Positions 26,986 to 40,700 are shown, counted from the first letter of the stretch. The stretch is 64,000 nt of DNA from Prunella strophiata (GCA_036583965.1 JAZBQD010000027.1:27101001-27165000); one strand, 5' to 3'. The notes: generated by a model not told the origin, from the sequence alone. A program made the numbers and translations.

Positions 26986-27418
26986 CAAGTCCAGAGGAGA
27001 TTGAGATGCTCAGAAGGCTGGAGAACCTTTCCCATGAGGACAGGCTGAGGGAGTTAGGGTTCTTCAGCCTGGGGTTCTCCAGGGGACCTTAGAGCAGCTA
27101 AAGTGTAACTTGAAGGAACTCCAAGAGAGCTGGAGAGATACTTTTGACAAGGGCTTGGAGTGATAGGACCAAAGGTGATGGCTTTAAATTGATTCAGAGT
27201 GGGTTTAGATCAAGAAAGAAGTCCTTCACTGGGAGGGTGGTGAGACCCTGGCACAAGGTGTCCAGAGAAGCTGTGAATGCTCCATCCCTGGAAGTGTCAA
27301 GGCCAGGCTGGACAGGGCTTGGAGCAACCTGGCATAGTGGAAGGTGTCCCTGCCCATGACAGAGGGTGGGATGAGATGAGCTTTCAACTCCCTTCCACCC
27401 CAAACCATTCCTATGGTA
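26986..27418 (+). mobile_element. CR1-type LINE, 3' end fragment
   Basis: About 430 bp match the well-known 3' portion of avian CR1 retrotransposons in the plus orientation. In order it shows the 'gtccagaggag' start, 'gaggacaggctgaggga', a 'ttcagcctgg' block, 'agtgataggac', 'ggtggtgagaccctgg', 'tccagagaagctgtg', 'catccctggaagtgt', 'ggtgtccctgccc', and a terminal 'cccttccaccccaaaccatt' followed by 'cctatgg', a decayed form of the short CR1 terminal repeat. CR1 elements are usually 5'-truncated and lack a poly-A tail, as here. Small gaps relative to the consensus I remember, and the decayed end, point to an old, immobile copy lying within the DNM3 intron in the same orientation as the gene. Confidence 0.92.
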
Positions 27419-30400
27419 GGATTTTTTCCTTTTGAAGCAGTGCTGTGTCTGTGTGGATGTTTGTGTGAGGGCAGTGAGGACTTTCTCAAACTGCAGAGTA
27501 AGCTGAGAATTTGCAGCCTAATTCAAATCAATTAGAAATGTTTTCTTATGGAACTCAGTGCCTGACATCAGTCAACTTCTGCGCTAAATGATCCAAATAA
27601 TGAAATAATGAAGACTTTTTGCCTGTGTTGTTTAAGCTGAGAGAACTTAGTATCCAATGGTAATTAGAGTATAATTATTTTAGATTGAGGGGCATGCATC
27701 TGTTATGGTATATAAAATTTTCCTCCTTTTCAGTGAGCAGAAGAAAGATTCCATAATGTGCTTCTCTTCAAGGTGTTCTGAAAGGGTCTGGGATTTTGTT
27801 TATGCCTGCAGAAAATAGCAAAGGTCACTAATACCAGAGGTTCCCATCTTCACCTCCCCTTTAGGAGGAGGTAGTGTCAGTTTTGTAAGAGTGAAGTGTA
27901 TGGTTGCAGTGGCTTTACAAACTGCCATTCTCTGCAAAAAGCACTTAAAAGTGGTGGTCTTTGTTCACACACAAACTGGCCAGAGTTGTCTTTGCATTTC
28001 TGTAGCTCCTGACTTTAAAAACACTTCTTGCACCAAACGTCTTTTGGAGGAGATGTGGGAGGTGAATGGAAAAAAGGAAGTGAGTGCAAGAAAAACAAGG
28101 GGACTCAGGATTCACCTGTAAAGGCTCTGTGCAGCTGCCAAGTGAATTTGATTTTAAACCATAGTTTTGTCTTCTTAGACTAAACTGTATTTTCCCCCTC
28201 TGAATTAGGTTCTCCCCACCTGCATTTCCAAAGTGGGATTTCAGGGCAGATTGAAATTTGTTTTGAGGTCATCTGTTTTCATTAGGGTGTGTGAATTTCT
28301 TTTAAATGTAAATTTTCCAGGCTTATAACACTTGGTTTGGAGAGGATTTTTTTTTTTTTCTTTTTTTGAGTAATGGCAATTAGTTCTGTAATGCATTTAT
28401 TTAAATATACATGCATTTAGCCTTGTCTATTGCCATGTACTTTTTTCCTGGGAATTGCTAGTAATTATATTTTGGTAATGTATTAGTATAAACCCCTCAT
28501 TATTTCAAGCTATTTCAGTATAATATATTATTAGACATTTAAAACAAGTCTAAGCTGCTAGACAATCTAATTTTTGTAAGCTTGGGAATATCCTTAAAGG
28601 AGCACAGAATGTTATTTCAGCGAAAGGAATGAATTGAGATAATAATTAAAATATGCATTTAGTTTGAGTAATGTAAATGCAAAGAATGGATCACAGAAAA
28701 TTGCTGAATACAATGCTAAAATAGCACTTGGGCAGACACAGAAAACTTCTAATGAACTTTTTAGTTCAGTATTTTATTTCAAGACTTTTGAAGCTTTTGA
28801 AAGCCAAAGGGGAACTAGCTGAATTGTTTTATTCATTTTATATTGTATTTTTAAAATTTCATTACATGGACAACATTGCAATAAGCTGTCCTCCCTGCTT
28901 TGTATTTTTGAGTGCCCTGAAAACAAAACGTTTGTCTAAAATGTTCTTTATTGCTTTAGAACATGTTAAAGGATGATTTCTGATAACAGAAATGTATGAA
29001 AATGAGCTCATTGACAGCTAATAAGATGAGTAAGGCTTAGTTGTATGAATTCAGTTTTCAGAATCCATCGTAGAACCAACTTCTTTGTGAAAAATGATAG
29101 ACTTGGGAGTTTGATAGTTTCACTATTCTAGATTCCTTACTGAAGCTTGATTGTCTACGAATATTTGTAAGTTAGCTATCTTGTTTTCACTTGGATTTTT
29201 GTTGTGACCATGCTGCTTTCTCATGGAAGCACTCTCAAAATGGCAGGGTTAGAAAGCAGTTGTAATAGATTTTTCCAGCAGCAGTTCCTTGTTGGTTGCA
29301 GTATCTGTAAAAGCTAACGACATTAAGGAGTAATGGAGTATATCTTTCAAAGCACAAGTAACGAGTAATAGGGGTGTTTTGACATAGTGTTTAAAGAAAA
29401 AAACCCATGGAATTTGGTTTCCTGCCCAGAACTTTGACTGACTGTCTGGGAATTCAGTGCCGTATGTCAGCATTATGTAGAATTGGTGTATGTATGCTGC
29501 AGTGATTCTTCACAATTGTTACAGTGTCCTGCAAGTTTAGGGCCAGGGAATAATAGTCTCCAATATTTTGAGTCAGCATTGATAAGGACTTACACTGTTG
29601 AGGAAGTGGTGCACAGTAAATATTTCCCTTTCTTCCAGAGAGGCAGCAGTGTTCATCTTCTTTGTCCACGTACTGTAAAAATTCACCATTTTTGCAGGCA
29701 TCTTTCAACTTTTGGATTTCAATGCACCTTTTTTGTTGTCTTCTGTGTTTGCAATAATGTCATTACCTCTTGCTTTATCATTGTTCGTGTGGAGTTCTCC
29801 AGCTCCTGGAGACTTCCAAAGCCATTGTACCTTTTGTGGATTCTTTGAAACAGCTGAGGTTTAAGCATGAGTAGTCAGTGCTGCTGAAGCAGAACTTTAC
29901 ACCTTGTTTATTGAATCTTTTAAATTCTTATTTTCACAATATCATTTCACCAACAATAGCTATCCAAGCTGCATGTTACAAATTTTTAGAGCATGATGAA
30001 GATAGTTCTTACAGCTATTGTGATCATTGGTTAGAAGTTTTTTCCTTAGGAAAGAGCTCCTTTCTAATTGTGCTCTTGGGGAAGCCAACTGACAGTATCT
30101 TAACAGAGATGATTAAGTAAATGCAGGTATTTGTCATCTTAACACAACTTTCAGCCTACACAATGGTGTATTCAATCTGTATTTCCCTCCCTAAGCAAAC
30201 AGCATGGAATAAAAGAGGGTGTTAGGTATGAATCAGAGCAGTAGTTGATTGCAGGAATCCAGACATGGGAGAACTGGAATTCTTTAAAGATGATGTTATT
30301 TCATACAGAGGAGAAATGACGTATTTTTAAATGTCACTTCAAGAAAAGACAAAGTTTGGCGTTAGTCTGGATTGGAAGAGATATGGAGAAAAGTAGAAAA

Positions 30401-30858
30401 ACAATTAAAAATACTTTTGAATTATTAGTAAGGTTTTTATTTTGGGATAGCCAAAGAATATGACTGTAAGATTCTTAAATCTGGCAGTTACTGAAGACTT
30501 CATCCCCCGTGCCAAAGCAAGGGAAATGCCTCCTCCCAGGTGCTGATACTCTTGAGAGATACTCTCCTTGCCCAGTTTTTAGGGCTTGTCGCTCACAGCG
30601 ATGATGATGATGGAGTCTCTGGTTGGCTGAGAGTTTGTTGCTGCTTTGCTAAGAATGAATCTGGCAGCCAGAAGCATCACAGATGTTGTCTCCTGACTTC
30701 AGCACCCCACTTCCCCTGTGCCCCTCGCAGTGCTCAGTGGCAGTCCAGCTTTGTTCCCAGCTCTTGGCTGTGACAGTGCATGATCTGCCTCAGCACAAAC
30801 CTCTGCCTGTTGCCTCTGACATGGAGAAACTGATCCCACAAGGCTGAGGATGTGCTGT

Positions 30859-31279
30859 TGGTGCCTTGGAGAGGCTGGCTAGACAGAGTTAGATAATAAA
30901 GTAGGTATTTATTGAAAGGTTTTCAATAGGCACACCTTGGGCAGTGCAGGAGCCTCACAGAGGCTACACCCAGGATGGACAATGGTCACGAGTTTTTCAG
31001 ACAATTATAAGTTTGTCCATTTACATATCAGGGGTTAATCCTTCAGTTACAGCTTGAGGTAATGAAGTAATTTACTCAAAATTTTCCCTCCCAATTTGCT
31101 GTTGTTTACATGTTTTGGGGCCTGAGACAGTAAGGTATCCTTGAGTTTCAAGCCTAGAGAGAATTTTTTTGTCTAATTAAAATGGGACAACAGTAGCTGA
31201 CAGGCTATGGAATTTTAGAGTTATACACTAAAGCACTACTGATCTGAAAAATATAAAAGCTAAAGCTTAAGGCATTACT
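30859..31279 (-). mobile_element. Solo LTR of an endogenous retrovirus-like element, copy 1
   Basis: About 420 bp share blocks in the same order with the sequence at about 45687-46143. Shared blocks include 'accttgggcag', 'gcctcacagaggctacaccca' (versus 'gcccagccagggctgcaccca'), 'ataagttt'/'ataagttg', 'tccattt', 'gttaat', 'ggcctgaga', and 'atctgaaaaatataaaagct'. Read on the minus strand, a TATA-like ACTTATAATT (near 31011-31020) is followed about 100 bp later by AATAAA (30908-30913), the U3-R order of an LTR. No gag, pol or env-like sequence flanks it, so it is a solo LTR left by recombination or a fragment. A matched target-site duplication could not be made out. The boundaries are estimates. 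Confidence 0.7.
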
Positions 31280-32090
31280 ATGAGTTTATGCTTGCAGAAT
31301 GTTTGTTTGCCTGTTTCTGCTCGAGCTGGCTGCAAAGGTGGCTTTGGATGATCTGTCCTGCACATGGCACAGCCTGCTCTGGGCCTGCAGGAGTGCCAAG
31401 GATGGCCAGGCTCTAAGGCTTTGGTGTTAGGGGTGTTATCCTTCACTGTGATTCAGCAAGGGCACAAAGGGAGGCTTGGATGGGGCTGACCAAGGTGTTC
31501 TGTCAATGAATAACCCAAGGTCTGCCACCCCACAAAAGGCAGTGACAACACTTGAACAGTTTGTGGTTATTTCAGTGTGAGGATGTCTCTGTCCTTCCAG
31601 AGGTGTTGCTGTGTGCATCCCCAAAGTGTGCTGCCTCCTGCTGAGCTCTCTGCTGAGTTCAGCACCTGAGTTCAGGTGCTTAAAGGGAGCATGTGGCTAA
31701 GGCAGGGGAGTTTGTGCCTCTGTTTCAGGTGTGTGTTTTTAAGGTGTGCTGTAGGGTTGACATACTTTCCCTTGGGGTGATGCTGGAGCAGGCCCTCTGT
31801 TTTCTGTGTTGTGCTGCAAAGGAGCAGCTGATCAGCACAATCAAAATGATTTGCAGTGTGTCCAGTGTCCTTCATGGAACACACTTCTGCCTGTGACAAA
31901 CATACAGTTATCAGGAAGGAGCAGCACTTGGACATTTGCATTTAATCTGCAGCATCTGCAGATTGACAACCACTATATTTGGCAGCTCTCCTACACACAC
32001 TTCCCTCTGCACACACTCCTGGTGGTAGGGGTCAGGAGGGACCAGCACTGCCTGGCTCCTTGCAGCCACTTTTTTTGATGGCAATAACTT

Positions 32091-32311
32091 TGATGGAGCC
32101 AGTCCAGAGAAGGGCAACATAAGCTGGTGAAGGAGCACAAGGCATATGAGGAGAGGCTGAGGGATCTGGGGTGGCTCAGCCTGCAGAAAAGGAGGTTCAG
32201 AGATGACCTTATTGCTCTCTGTAACTACATGAAAGGAGGCTGTAGCCATATGGGGGTCAGTCTCTTCTCCCAGACAACCAGCAAGACAAGAGGAAATGGA
32301 CTCAAATTGAA
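32091..32311 (+). mobile_element. CR1-type LINE, internal 3'-region fragment
   Basis: About 220 bp match an internal block of CR1 in plus orientation: 'ccagtccagagaagggcaac', 'gaggagaggctgaggga', 'ctcagcctgcagaaaagga', 'gatgaccttattgctctctg', 'aactacatgaaaggaggctg', and 'tctcttctcccagacaacca'. Similarity fades after 'ggactcaaattga', so the element's own 3' end is missing. It differs from the copy at about 26986, especially in the 'aactacatgaaaggaggctg' and 'tctcttctcccag' blocks, so it is likely a different CR1 subfamily. It cannot be mobile. Confidence 0.85.
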
Positions 32312-33069
32312 CTAGAGGACCTTGAGACCGGATCTTTTGAAAAATTTCTTGGCTGCTCTACTAACCTTTATTTCCACATTCCTGTGCCCCTGTTTGTCAG
32401 GTTCCTTTTTTGTGTTGAGTCAATCCCCAATCATATTCCAGTACTTACTGGGAAAGGTGATGGACATTCAGAGGTGTCTTCTGGCTGAGGAGGGTTTGAG
32501 AACAGAAAACTTAAGGTCACTTTGAGAAGCAGCTTTGGCTCTGAGCTTCAGGAGTGCTTCAGTCTGGGACAGCTTCATGGGAACATTCCTGATGAATATT
32601 TCTAAGGAGATTTCAATCTGATATTGGTTTCCAAGGACAGCAGGTTTTGCTGCACATTGCTGCAATTATTTTAGGATATCTTTTGTCAAATTCTGAGACA
32701 CATCTCAAAACCTTCCCTTGAAGATTTGATGGCATTATGCGACTTAGCATTTGAAGGTAATGTTTTTGATATGAAGTTGAAGTTGTGCATATTGGTTATG
32801 GTGTGCTCAGTTTTCCTTGTTTATTAGTTATAGGAACATCCCCAGGGCTACTTATTTTACAAAAAAACCCCAAAAACAACAAATATCTTGTTGAGATAGG
32901 GCAGTCAGGTGATTTTTATCACTCGTGTTATAATTCAACAGTTTTTCTGTGACAAAATCGATAAGCCAAAGTATATTTATACATATGATATGGAGCAAGG
33001 AAAGAGATAGCTTCAGACAGTTGTCTCATGAAGTTAATGTTTTCCATGACCCAAGTATCTTGGTTCGAT

Positions 33070-33162
33070 TAAAAAAAAAAAAAGAGAAAAAGAAAAAAAA
33101 AAAAGGAAAAACTGAAATGTACCTTTCAAAAAGTGCTGCTATTAAAAAAACAAAAAAAAAAA
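33070..33162. repeat. A-rich low-complexity tract
   Basis: Runs of A interrupted by G, with a short unique insert around 33109-33143, make up about 90 bp. The lysine-rich open frame read through it is an artefact of AAA and AAG codons. It could be the decayed tail of an old retroposed sequence, but no body is recognisable. Confidence 0.8.
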
Positions 33163-34049
33163 GCAACTAAAGAGGAGGGGTGCTGGGGGATAAGTCTTGA
33201 CACCAGAAGCTCTGTCACAGCAGAGTTTCTCTCGGATGTCTGGAAAAAGTCTTATACTTCTGGGATGCTTTCCAAAATATTTTCAATGACCATTGCCACA
33301 GGCGTGAACTTCTTAATGCATTTTGCAGTAATCTCCACCACAGTGAAATTGATTGCTGTCTGAAAGCTTTTAATGATAACAAGCAAGTAGAGCAGCATAA
33401 GTGCCATGAGCTAATTTGTGTGTGTGCGTTATGTTGCATGTTTAGGAGTCCTGCAGAGACAGATGCATCACCTCAGGAAAATCCTGCTTAATGTGTTTTA
33501 CAGAATTATGTAATTGCAGATTTATCATTTTACATCTTGCAGGGAAGATCTTTTTTCTGCATGCACAAAGGATGTAGGGTCTCTGGAGATATTTCAGTTG
33601 GCACCCAGGGAAAGGTCTCTGGTGGCTTCCTGAGCCTGAGCTTTTCTAGGGTTCACTTTGGAGAAGCTGAAATAGATAAAAAGCCAGAGGAGTTTTAGGA
33701 AATGCCTTTCCAGCAGACAAAAAGGTACTGTATTAAACGTGCATCTTCTTCATGTGCCTACCAAGGAATTTCAGGAGGCATCTAGATGAAAGATTCTATC
33801 TTCAAGTTAAGGGCATTGAGGAAGTTGAAAATAGAGTGCAACTTACTGGGTTTTTTTTCCATCTTATCTTAGTATTCCTAATGCAAGAGATCATTAGAAC
33901 TAGAGAGGTTCATCCACCCAGACCATCACCTTTCCAAGACTGAAATCTGAACTGCACTTCATTTCAAAGAGAAGAGGTTTCAAGAATTATCTTTTTTCTG
34001 TAAATAATTTTTTTTAAATCCCATCACCAAAACCCTTGTGTATACATAC

Positions 34050-34108
34050 ATATATATATATATATATAGAAACCACAATATTTTTATACACACACACATA
34101 TGTGTGTG
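34050..34108. repeat. (TA)n microsatellite beside a (CA)/(TG) palindrome
   Basis: About ten TA units occupy roughly 34050-34069. They are followed after about 20 bp by a perfect 18-bp palindrome, CACACACATATGTGTGTG (34091-34108). Both are alternating purine-pyrimidine tracts that are commonly length-polymorphic. Confidence 0.88.
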
Positions 34109-34776
34109 ATAATGCAAATTGCCATCTGAGAAGGCTGATCTCACAGACCCTGGTGTGTCACTGTCCCTGTGTGCCAGCACAGACGCGCTGCTCCAAAGCC
34201 CTTATCCTGCACTGCAGCTCCCACAAACCACTGTGGTTCTTGGATGGTCTGCAGAGGTGAGGAGTGAAAAACAAAAACTTGAGCACCAGCAGAGAAAAAC
34301 AAGCTGCCCTAAGCAGGCTTGGTAGCAAAGGATAAAAAGGTCAGAGGATCCATTTATCCCCCTCTACCTCTGGAGCAGCCGCTTGGCGCATCCAGCAGAA
34401 TTTTTCCAGACTGTCAGTGGCTCATCAGTCGGGGCTTTCTCTCAGTTTTAAATGCCAACATCACTTCAGTTCAGAGGAATTGCTGGCTTCTTTCCCAGAC
34501 AAGAGTTCCCAAATTCAAAATGACCTTCCAAGATCCTAACTAATAGGAGCTAAACAGAGATTTCCTCTTCATCAGGCCCTTTCTCAGATTGATCCTTTTA
34601 CTGACAGCACAGAGCAGTGAAAGACCAGCCCTTCACTTGTGATAATAAACACCTCTTTTGGAGAGGGGCAAACTTAGCATTGAAGTTGTTAGATATTCCA
34701 GAAACTATTGCCCATGCATTTGATGCACTGATTATATAAAGGCAGAGGGGAGGACCAGTGGAATTACCAGATTTCC

Positions 34777-34796
34777 TTTTTTTTTTTTTTTTTTTT
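34777..34796. repeat. T20 homopolymer
   Basis: A run of about 20 T is followed by further AT-rich sequence. It may be the tail of a minus-strand retroposed copy, but nothing recognisable adjoins it. Confidence 0.85.
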
Positions 34797-37700
34797 AATT
34801 ATTTTTTATTTAATACAGCCATTCAGACTCTGCAATGGGATGCCTAGACATCCCCCCTCATTACTGAGGGAAATGGGGGAAAGATGTGCAGGCAGCAACC
34901 CCAAGGAATTAGGCAGGTACAGCAGGTTTGCCAGCTCCCACTTCAAGGCCAGCTTGGCTGCTCAGCACAGCTCCAGCTCTCCCCAAGGATTCTGTGCCCA
35001 TCCTCTCTTCCAGGCAAGGAGGAGGAGGAATCTGGGGCTGCCTAGCTCTGAGCAGGCAGATTGTGAGGTTCTGCTCTGGGCTGTGCTGTAGGAATTCAAA
35101 CTGCAGCTTTAGCTCCCTGGAAACCTGTCCTGCAAAATAGAGATGTAGAGACAGCCTGTCCTGATGTCCTTCTGGGAAATCTTGAAATGTGGCAGGATAG
35201 AAAACTGCTTTCAAGGGAGAACCAGGGACCATTTGTTGCTGAAGTATTTCAAATGCAGAGTTGGGAACTCTTTTTTTTCTATTCCTGAAAAAATTTGGGC
35301 AAAAGAAAAGTGCAGAAGCAAATGTAATGTTGGTTCTTACAAGAGAAAACCACTGTGGGAAATGAATGACACTCTGTAAAATGAATGCTAAGGCCAGACT
35401 AAGAACTGATTTACCATTAGCAGCAGGTTTAGTCCCATAGCTGAATTCTGAAGGAACAGCAGAGATATAACAAGGCTCTTACATTTTTTTAATGATATGT
35501 TGTGGAAAAATGTACCAAAAGATTGGAAAAAAATTGCAGTTGCCAGAAGGATGCATAATTGCCTGAAAAAATAGTAGAAATGCACAATATAGAAAGATAA
35601 TAACTGAAACCTGAAATAACTTGGTTCTATCATGAAATCTTTCTTTCAGCTGCGGTTTCAGGTTTGGCATTTTCAGCTTTGATTTATATAAGAAACTCAG
35701 TATTTTGACCGTGGCAAAAGATAAAGCCTTGTAAGACTGAAGGAATATAAGAATTGGTATTTATGCTCTGTTCTTTTAACAGCCCAGCTTATCAGCCCGA
35801 GCCATTGTCTCATTTTTGTCATGAAATTTTCAATTTAGAGTTGACTCCAGAAGACTGGAGGGGAGAGGTGCATAGATGGAAGAAACATGTTCTCATCTGC
35901 AACTTATTAAGTATTCTTTTTCAGTGCTTTTCATTAAAATGTTAGAATATTTAGGTACGTGTTGTTTTTCTGGTAAAGCAGCTCCTTCTTCATTTTATGG
36001 ATGTGTTAGAATTATGTTTTCTACATCTGTACCCAGGAGTATGCTCAGGCCTGAATCCCACACTGCTAAGTAGTCTGTAATAAAATAACTTGCTTCATTT
36101 TTCTTCAGAATGTTGCAGTAGTGTCTGAGAATCTCATGCTTCATTTTTCAAAGTATGCTTTAAAGCCAAGTGTGGTGAAGCAGAGACCATTGTGAAGATG
36201 ATGTGTGGCTTTGTCAACTGAGAGAGAAATATAAATTGAAACAGAAACACACTTATTTAAAGTCAGAATATGATAAACTCTTGGATATTGATTTGAATAC
36301 TATAAAGGTTTCTATGAGGCATCTTAATAGTTTTCACTTTCATCAAATGCCACAGTGTAGGCTATTGGCACTGGCAGCCAGAGCTCCAAGGTGTAAACAA
36401 GGCTGAGCCTTTCCTTTTTGGGAGTAAACAGGCACAGACCACCAGCAGTTCCTTACACTTCTATTATTTCTCTTCTCCTTTCTTTAATAAGGATGACTCT
36501 GGCTCAGCAGGTTCACAAGCCACTGCTTCTTGTGTCTCTGTAGAATGTGGACACTGCTCTGGCCATGTGAAATAGCACAGTACTGTACAACATCTTTGCT
36601 TTGGGACTGTGTTCTGCCTCTGCTGCTTAGCTGCTTTGCCAGGTAGTTGCTTGGCTTGGGTGTTCCACCTGCACATTTTAGAGCCCTGGTTGCAGGATAT
36701 TTAATGATGCCATCACTGGCTCTGGCAAAAACAAGGTTGAGCACGATGCCTGTGAGGCAGGTACGTATTATCCCTGAGGATGAATGCAGAAACAAATCCA
36801 GAGAGCAGTACAGTGTCGGTCTGGAAATCCAGTCCAGAGGCAGAAATGCCATGGTTTTGATCTGCTGTTCCCCAGCTTTATTTCAAAGCTGTTCTTCTTC
36901 AGTTTATGATGTTAAAGCAGTTCACTCTTTTGCCTAATCAATGCCTAATACCTGTTAATGCCTCATACTAATGGCAGAGGCATTTTGTGAATATCTACAT
37001 TTGCTCTCAATGCACAGTAAATACTCCTGAGATTTGTGCTCTCAGCTGATGCAGAGAATGAATCCTGCTGTAAACCAGCCTTTGTTCCAACCTTTCCAGT
37101 GTGGCCTGTGCTTCCAGCTGGGAGCTTGATTTCTTTGAACTTGAGGTCCCCATATGGACAGGTTTTAGTTGGTATCATGACCCTCCATTTCAAAGCTGGT
37201 GTTCTATAAGGCAGCTGTAAGTGGTGAGTAAAGCAGCTCAATTCTCTTGATGCAGCTGAAAGTGCAGTTGGGCCAATGCTTGGCTCAGTCCTGCATTTCA
37301 GAACCTGAGCATCGTGTGCCTGAGCTGTGCTGCATAAACTTGAATTCTGTTCTCTTGTGAAAAAGAGCCTCTGCTGCTCCTTAGCCAGCCTGAAGTGACA
37401 AAAGAAGCACCTTTGATAGCTGGGAGAAGCTGAAGTCACTTAATGATCTCTGAAGCAAGGGAGTTCTGTTCCTCTTATCATCCAGTTTGCTGATGTTGTG
37501 ACCAAGGTTTCTTTTGCTGTTTTGACTGAGCCTGAAAGTTCCAAAAGCACAGAACGCTTTCTGAAGCAGTTCCTGCCCCTGGCTGAAAATGCAGTGGAGT
37601 TCATTAGCCTGGAAGTGCTGGCTGAGACCCTGCTGGGGGAAGGGGAGCTGCTGTTGTATTTTTTGTATCCCTTGTGCCATTTTGGACTTGAGCAGTATTT

Positions 37701-40700
37701 ATTTTTAGTACATTTAAACAGTGCAGAAGGAAGGGGCAGTTGTAATATGGCATATTTACATCATGCTGTCAGTTCCTGGCAGCTCCCTTGCCTGTCAGAG
37801 AACAGAACTGGTCCATTAAGGATGTGAGTGCTACTTATGCCCACGAGTGGTGAAACATCGTCTCCAGGGTGGGAAGGCCTCCCCAGGCCAGCAGGTTCGT
37901 TTGTTTTTCTAAGGTGGAGTATGGGGAATTTTTTTCATGTCCCAGGGACAGGAATGGGCCATTCTACCTCCCACTTTTTCCTTCTTCTCCTCTGCTCTGG
38001 AAAAAGAGAGGCAAAGCCTCTACGTGAGATCAGCATGTGCTGGTTTTTCCCTTCGTGTCACGCCGAAGTTCTCTGCCCCTTTATAAAAATAAAAATCTAT
38101 AAATAAAAAAGAACAAATGCTGAGGGGGACAAACTGGACCCACAATTATGTGCATGTAGTCACTCGTCGAAGTGTGCCTAGCCCCATTCCTCCCAGGCTT
38201 CATGCATTCCCTGTTTCTTATGCTGTCAGCTTCTCAGGATGGGAAACATGCACAAACAGCCCTGGCTGGAGCTTTTTTCACCCTACCATGGCATCATTTT
38301 AATTGAGCTTAGGCTGAAATGTTGGGCTCATCTGCTGTTGAATTAGCTTGTTCTCCATTTCTGTATATTCTCTCCCACTTTGGAGGGAAAATAAAATTGC
38401 AGTGAGTTTTGCTGCCACACTTTAATGTCACAGTAATACCTTTCTCCTGGAATTAAGCAGTGTTCAGCTCTGATCTCTCCTGTGTGACTCTGTTTGCTGC
38501 AAGCACAGGCACCCTGTGATTTCCCTTTCTTGGAAACTGCCCTGTTCTCAGCATGTGGGTAGGAGGCCATGTAAATAAATACCAACCACTTCTTAGCCTT
38601 CAGTAGGCATTTCCTTTTTCCTGGTGGTGCAGAAGAAACACTTTCTCACAGTTTGGCATCAAACATTTATATAACTTTCCCTCTTGTGGAATTTTTGTTT
38701 AGACAATCAGATTCTTGGTATAGTTTTTTCATCAGTTTCTATTTTTATTCATCTGTGGTTGCTCGGTTTGTCAGTAAATAGTGTCTGTCAGAAGAAACAC
38801 CTCATCAGAAACTTCTTAAATTTTCAGTAATTAAATAGTAAATCATGATAAGTCTATTCTGTAATACAGAAAGATAAGTTTTAAAGAAAAAATTAAACTT
38901 ATCTTGGAATTTTTTCCTTAGCTATGATGGAATATATCTGCCCAAATGGATGCACATTTCTGCCCAAAAGATTTTTTTATATATAACCTGCCTTAAGTTT
39001 TTGAAATAGAATACAAAGATCTTACATTGCCTTGCAGTCCAGCTTTCAGCTGAAAAAGACAACATTTGCTTTTGATACAAGGTTTAATATATGCTACAAT
39101 ATTTTTCAAGTGTCCCTTTGTCGTGGCAGCAGAGCTAATGCATTGTTATCCTTTAATTTACTATACTAGTTAGGATGTAAATTTATAATAGCAAAAAAGA
39201 TCATATCAATACAAACCAGTATTAGAGGATAGGGACTTCTAATTTGCATACATAAATATTCATAAGATCTCCATTTAGTGTTGTTTACCATTCTTTATTT
39301 TTTAATTGCTAAATTATGAATTTACATGGCTTTGTTTTATTTGTCCCAGTGGTAATTCTCACTGAGTGGGTGGTAGTATACAGCCCCTGCTGGAGGAGTC
39401 CCAGGGCTTCAGAACATACAGTCTCCCTGGGATCAGAATATAGATGTGAGCTGTGGTAAACAGCTGCAGAGTGGCACAGAACAAGACTCCTTCATGGAAG
39501 CAGATGAGGGAGTTAAGAATATACCTATGTATCTTCTTTGTGAGGAATAATTTCTAGGGTGGCTAAGACAGAGGCAGTTTCAAAATCCATCAGATGCTTT
39601 TTATGTGATACACAGAATTTGATAACCTTTGTATTCAACAACAAGAGAAACTATGCTTTTCCAGAAGGGCTTTTGAAATCTGCTTTTCCCTCTCCTGAGG
39701 CCTGCTAGGAGGCTGTCTAGGAAAGTGAGTCTTTGTTGGCCATGTCATGGTATTTTTATAGTTTCACTCTTAGGGCCTTTCTCATCCAGCTGAGTTTTGC
39801 AATCTGCTGAAGCTCAGCCAAGATGAATTGCATCTGCCCTCACAGAGCACACGTTCAGCCCAGCCAGGACATCTTCCAGTTCTGTGCACTGCGAGTTGCT
39901 TGGTGTATTCTGGGAAACACTCCCAGAGCAGACTGAGTGCTAGTTCGGTTTGTCCCTTTGTCCTGTTCCCTGGCATACAGCAAACTGTTGTCCCATGCAT
40001 ATTCCTTCCTCAGCCAACCCCCATGAGTGATGTCCCAGCCCAGAATACTTCAGGAAGTGCAGTGGTGCTGGACTTCAGAGCTGGCTCTGGTGGTGGCTGG
40101 GCAGACCAGTCAGCCTTCCTTCATGGTGCCTGATAAGGGACTGTGAAGGAATCTGAGCTCTCCAGCTTTGGTGATTTATTGAAGTTCTGTAGGGTCATTG
40201 GGTAGCCAAATTCATGAAAATCCCATTCAGTATGCACTGGAAGAATTCCAGGGCATAAAGCCTCTCTGCACTCCATGGCTGCCATAGTGGCACCAGCTTT
40301 AACAGTGCCTTACTGGCTTTTAGAAGCTGTTAAATTGTGCTGTTAGCAACCCTGGGAGCAGTGCTGTCATGATGTGCAAACCCAGAATGAGGGCTTTGAG
40401 GACAGCCTCTTGTCTTTGGATCCCTCTATTTATCATCAGGTGTGTTTGCAAAGCAAACTGGAGAGGTTAGCTTCAGTTTATCCATCACTTAAAGAAGTTT
40501 AACACAATGGAAACAGCTAATAATCTCAGGGATTTTTTTTTTTGTTCTGACATAATAATTTACCTTGGGAGTATTGCTCGTTCTTAATTGGAAGTGAAGG
40601 AAGAAACCTGGAAAAGATGAAATTACAATGATTATGCTGTAAATGAGGGTTGTGATGAAGTTGCAAAGGAGTTGGCTACAGCAAGAGTGAATAACTCATT

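Noticed and set aside
32949..33170. Lysine-rich open frame
   Set aside because: The Lys run comes from the A-rich low-complexity tract at about 33070-33162.
36963..37439. 158-codon open frame on the minus strand, longest in the window
   Set aside because: No recognisable domain and no splice or promoter context. A frame of this length is expected by chance in 64 kb.
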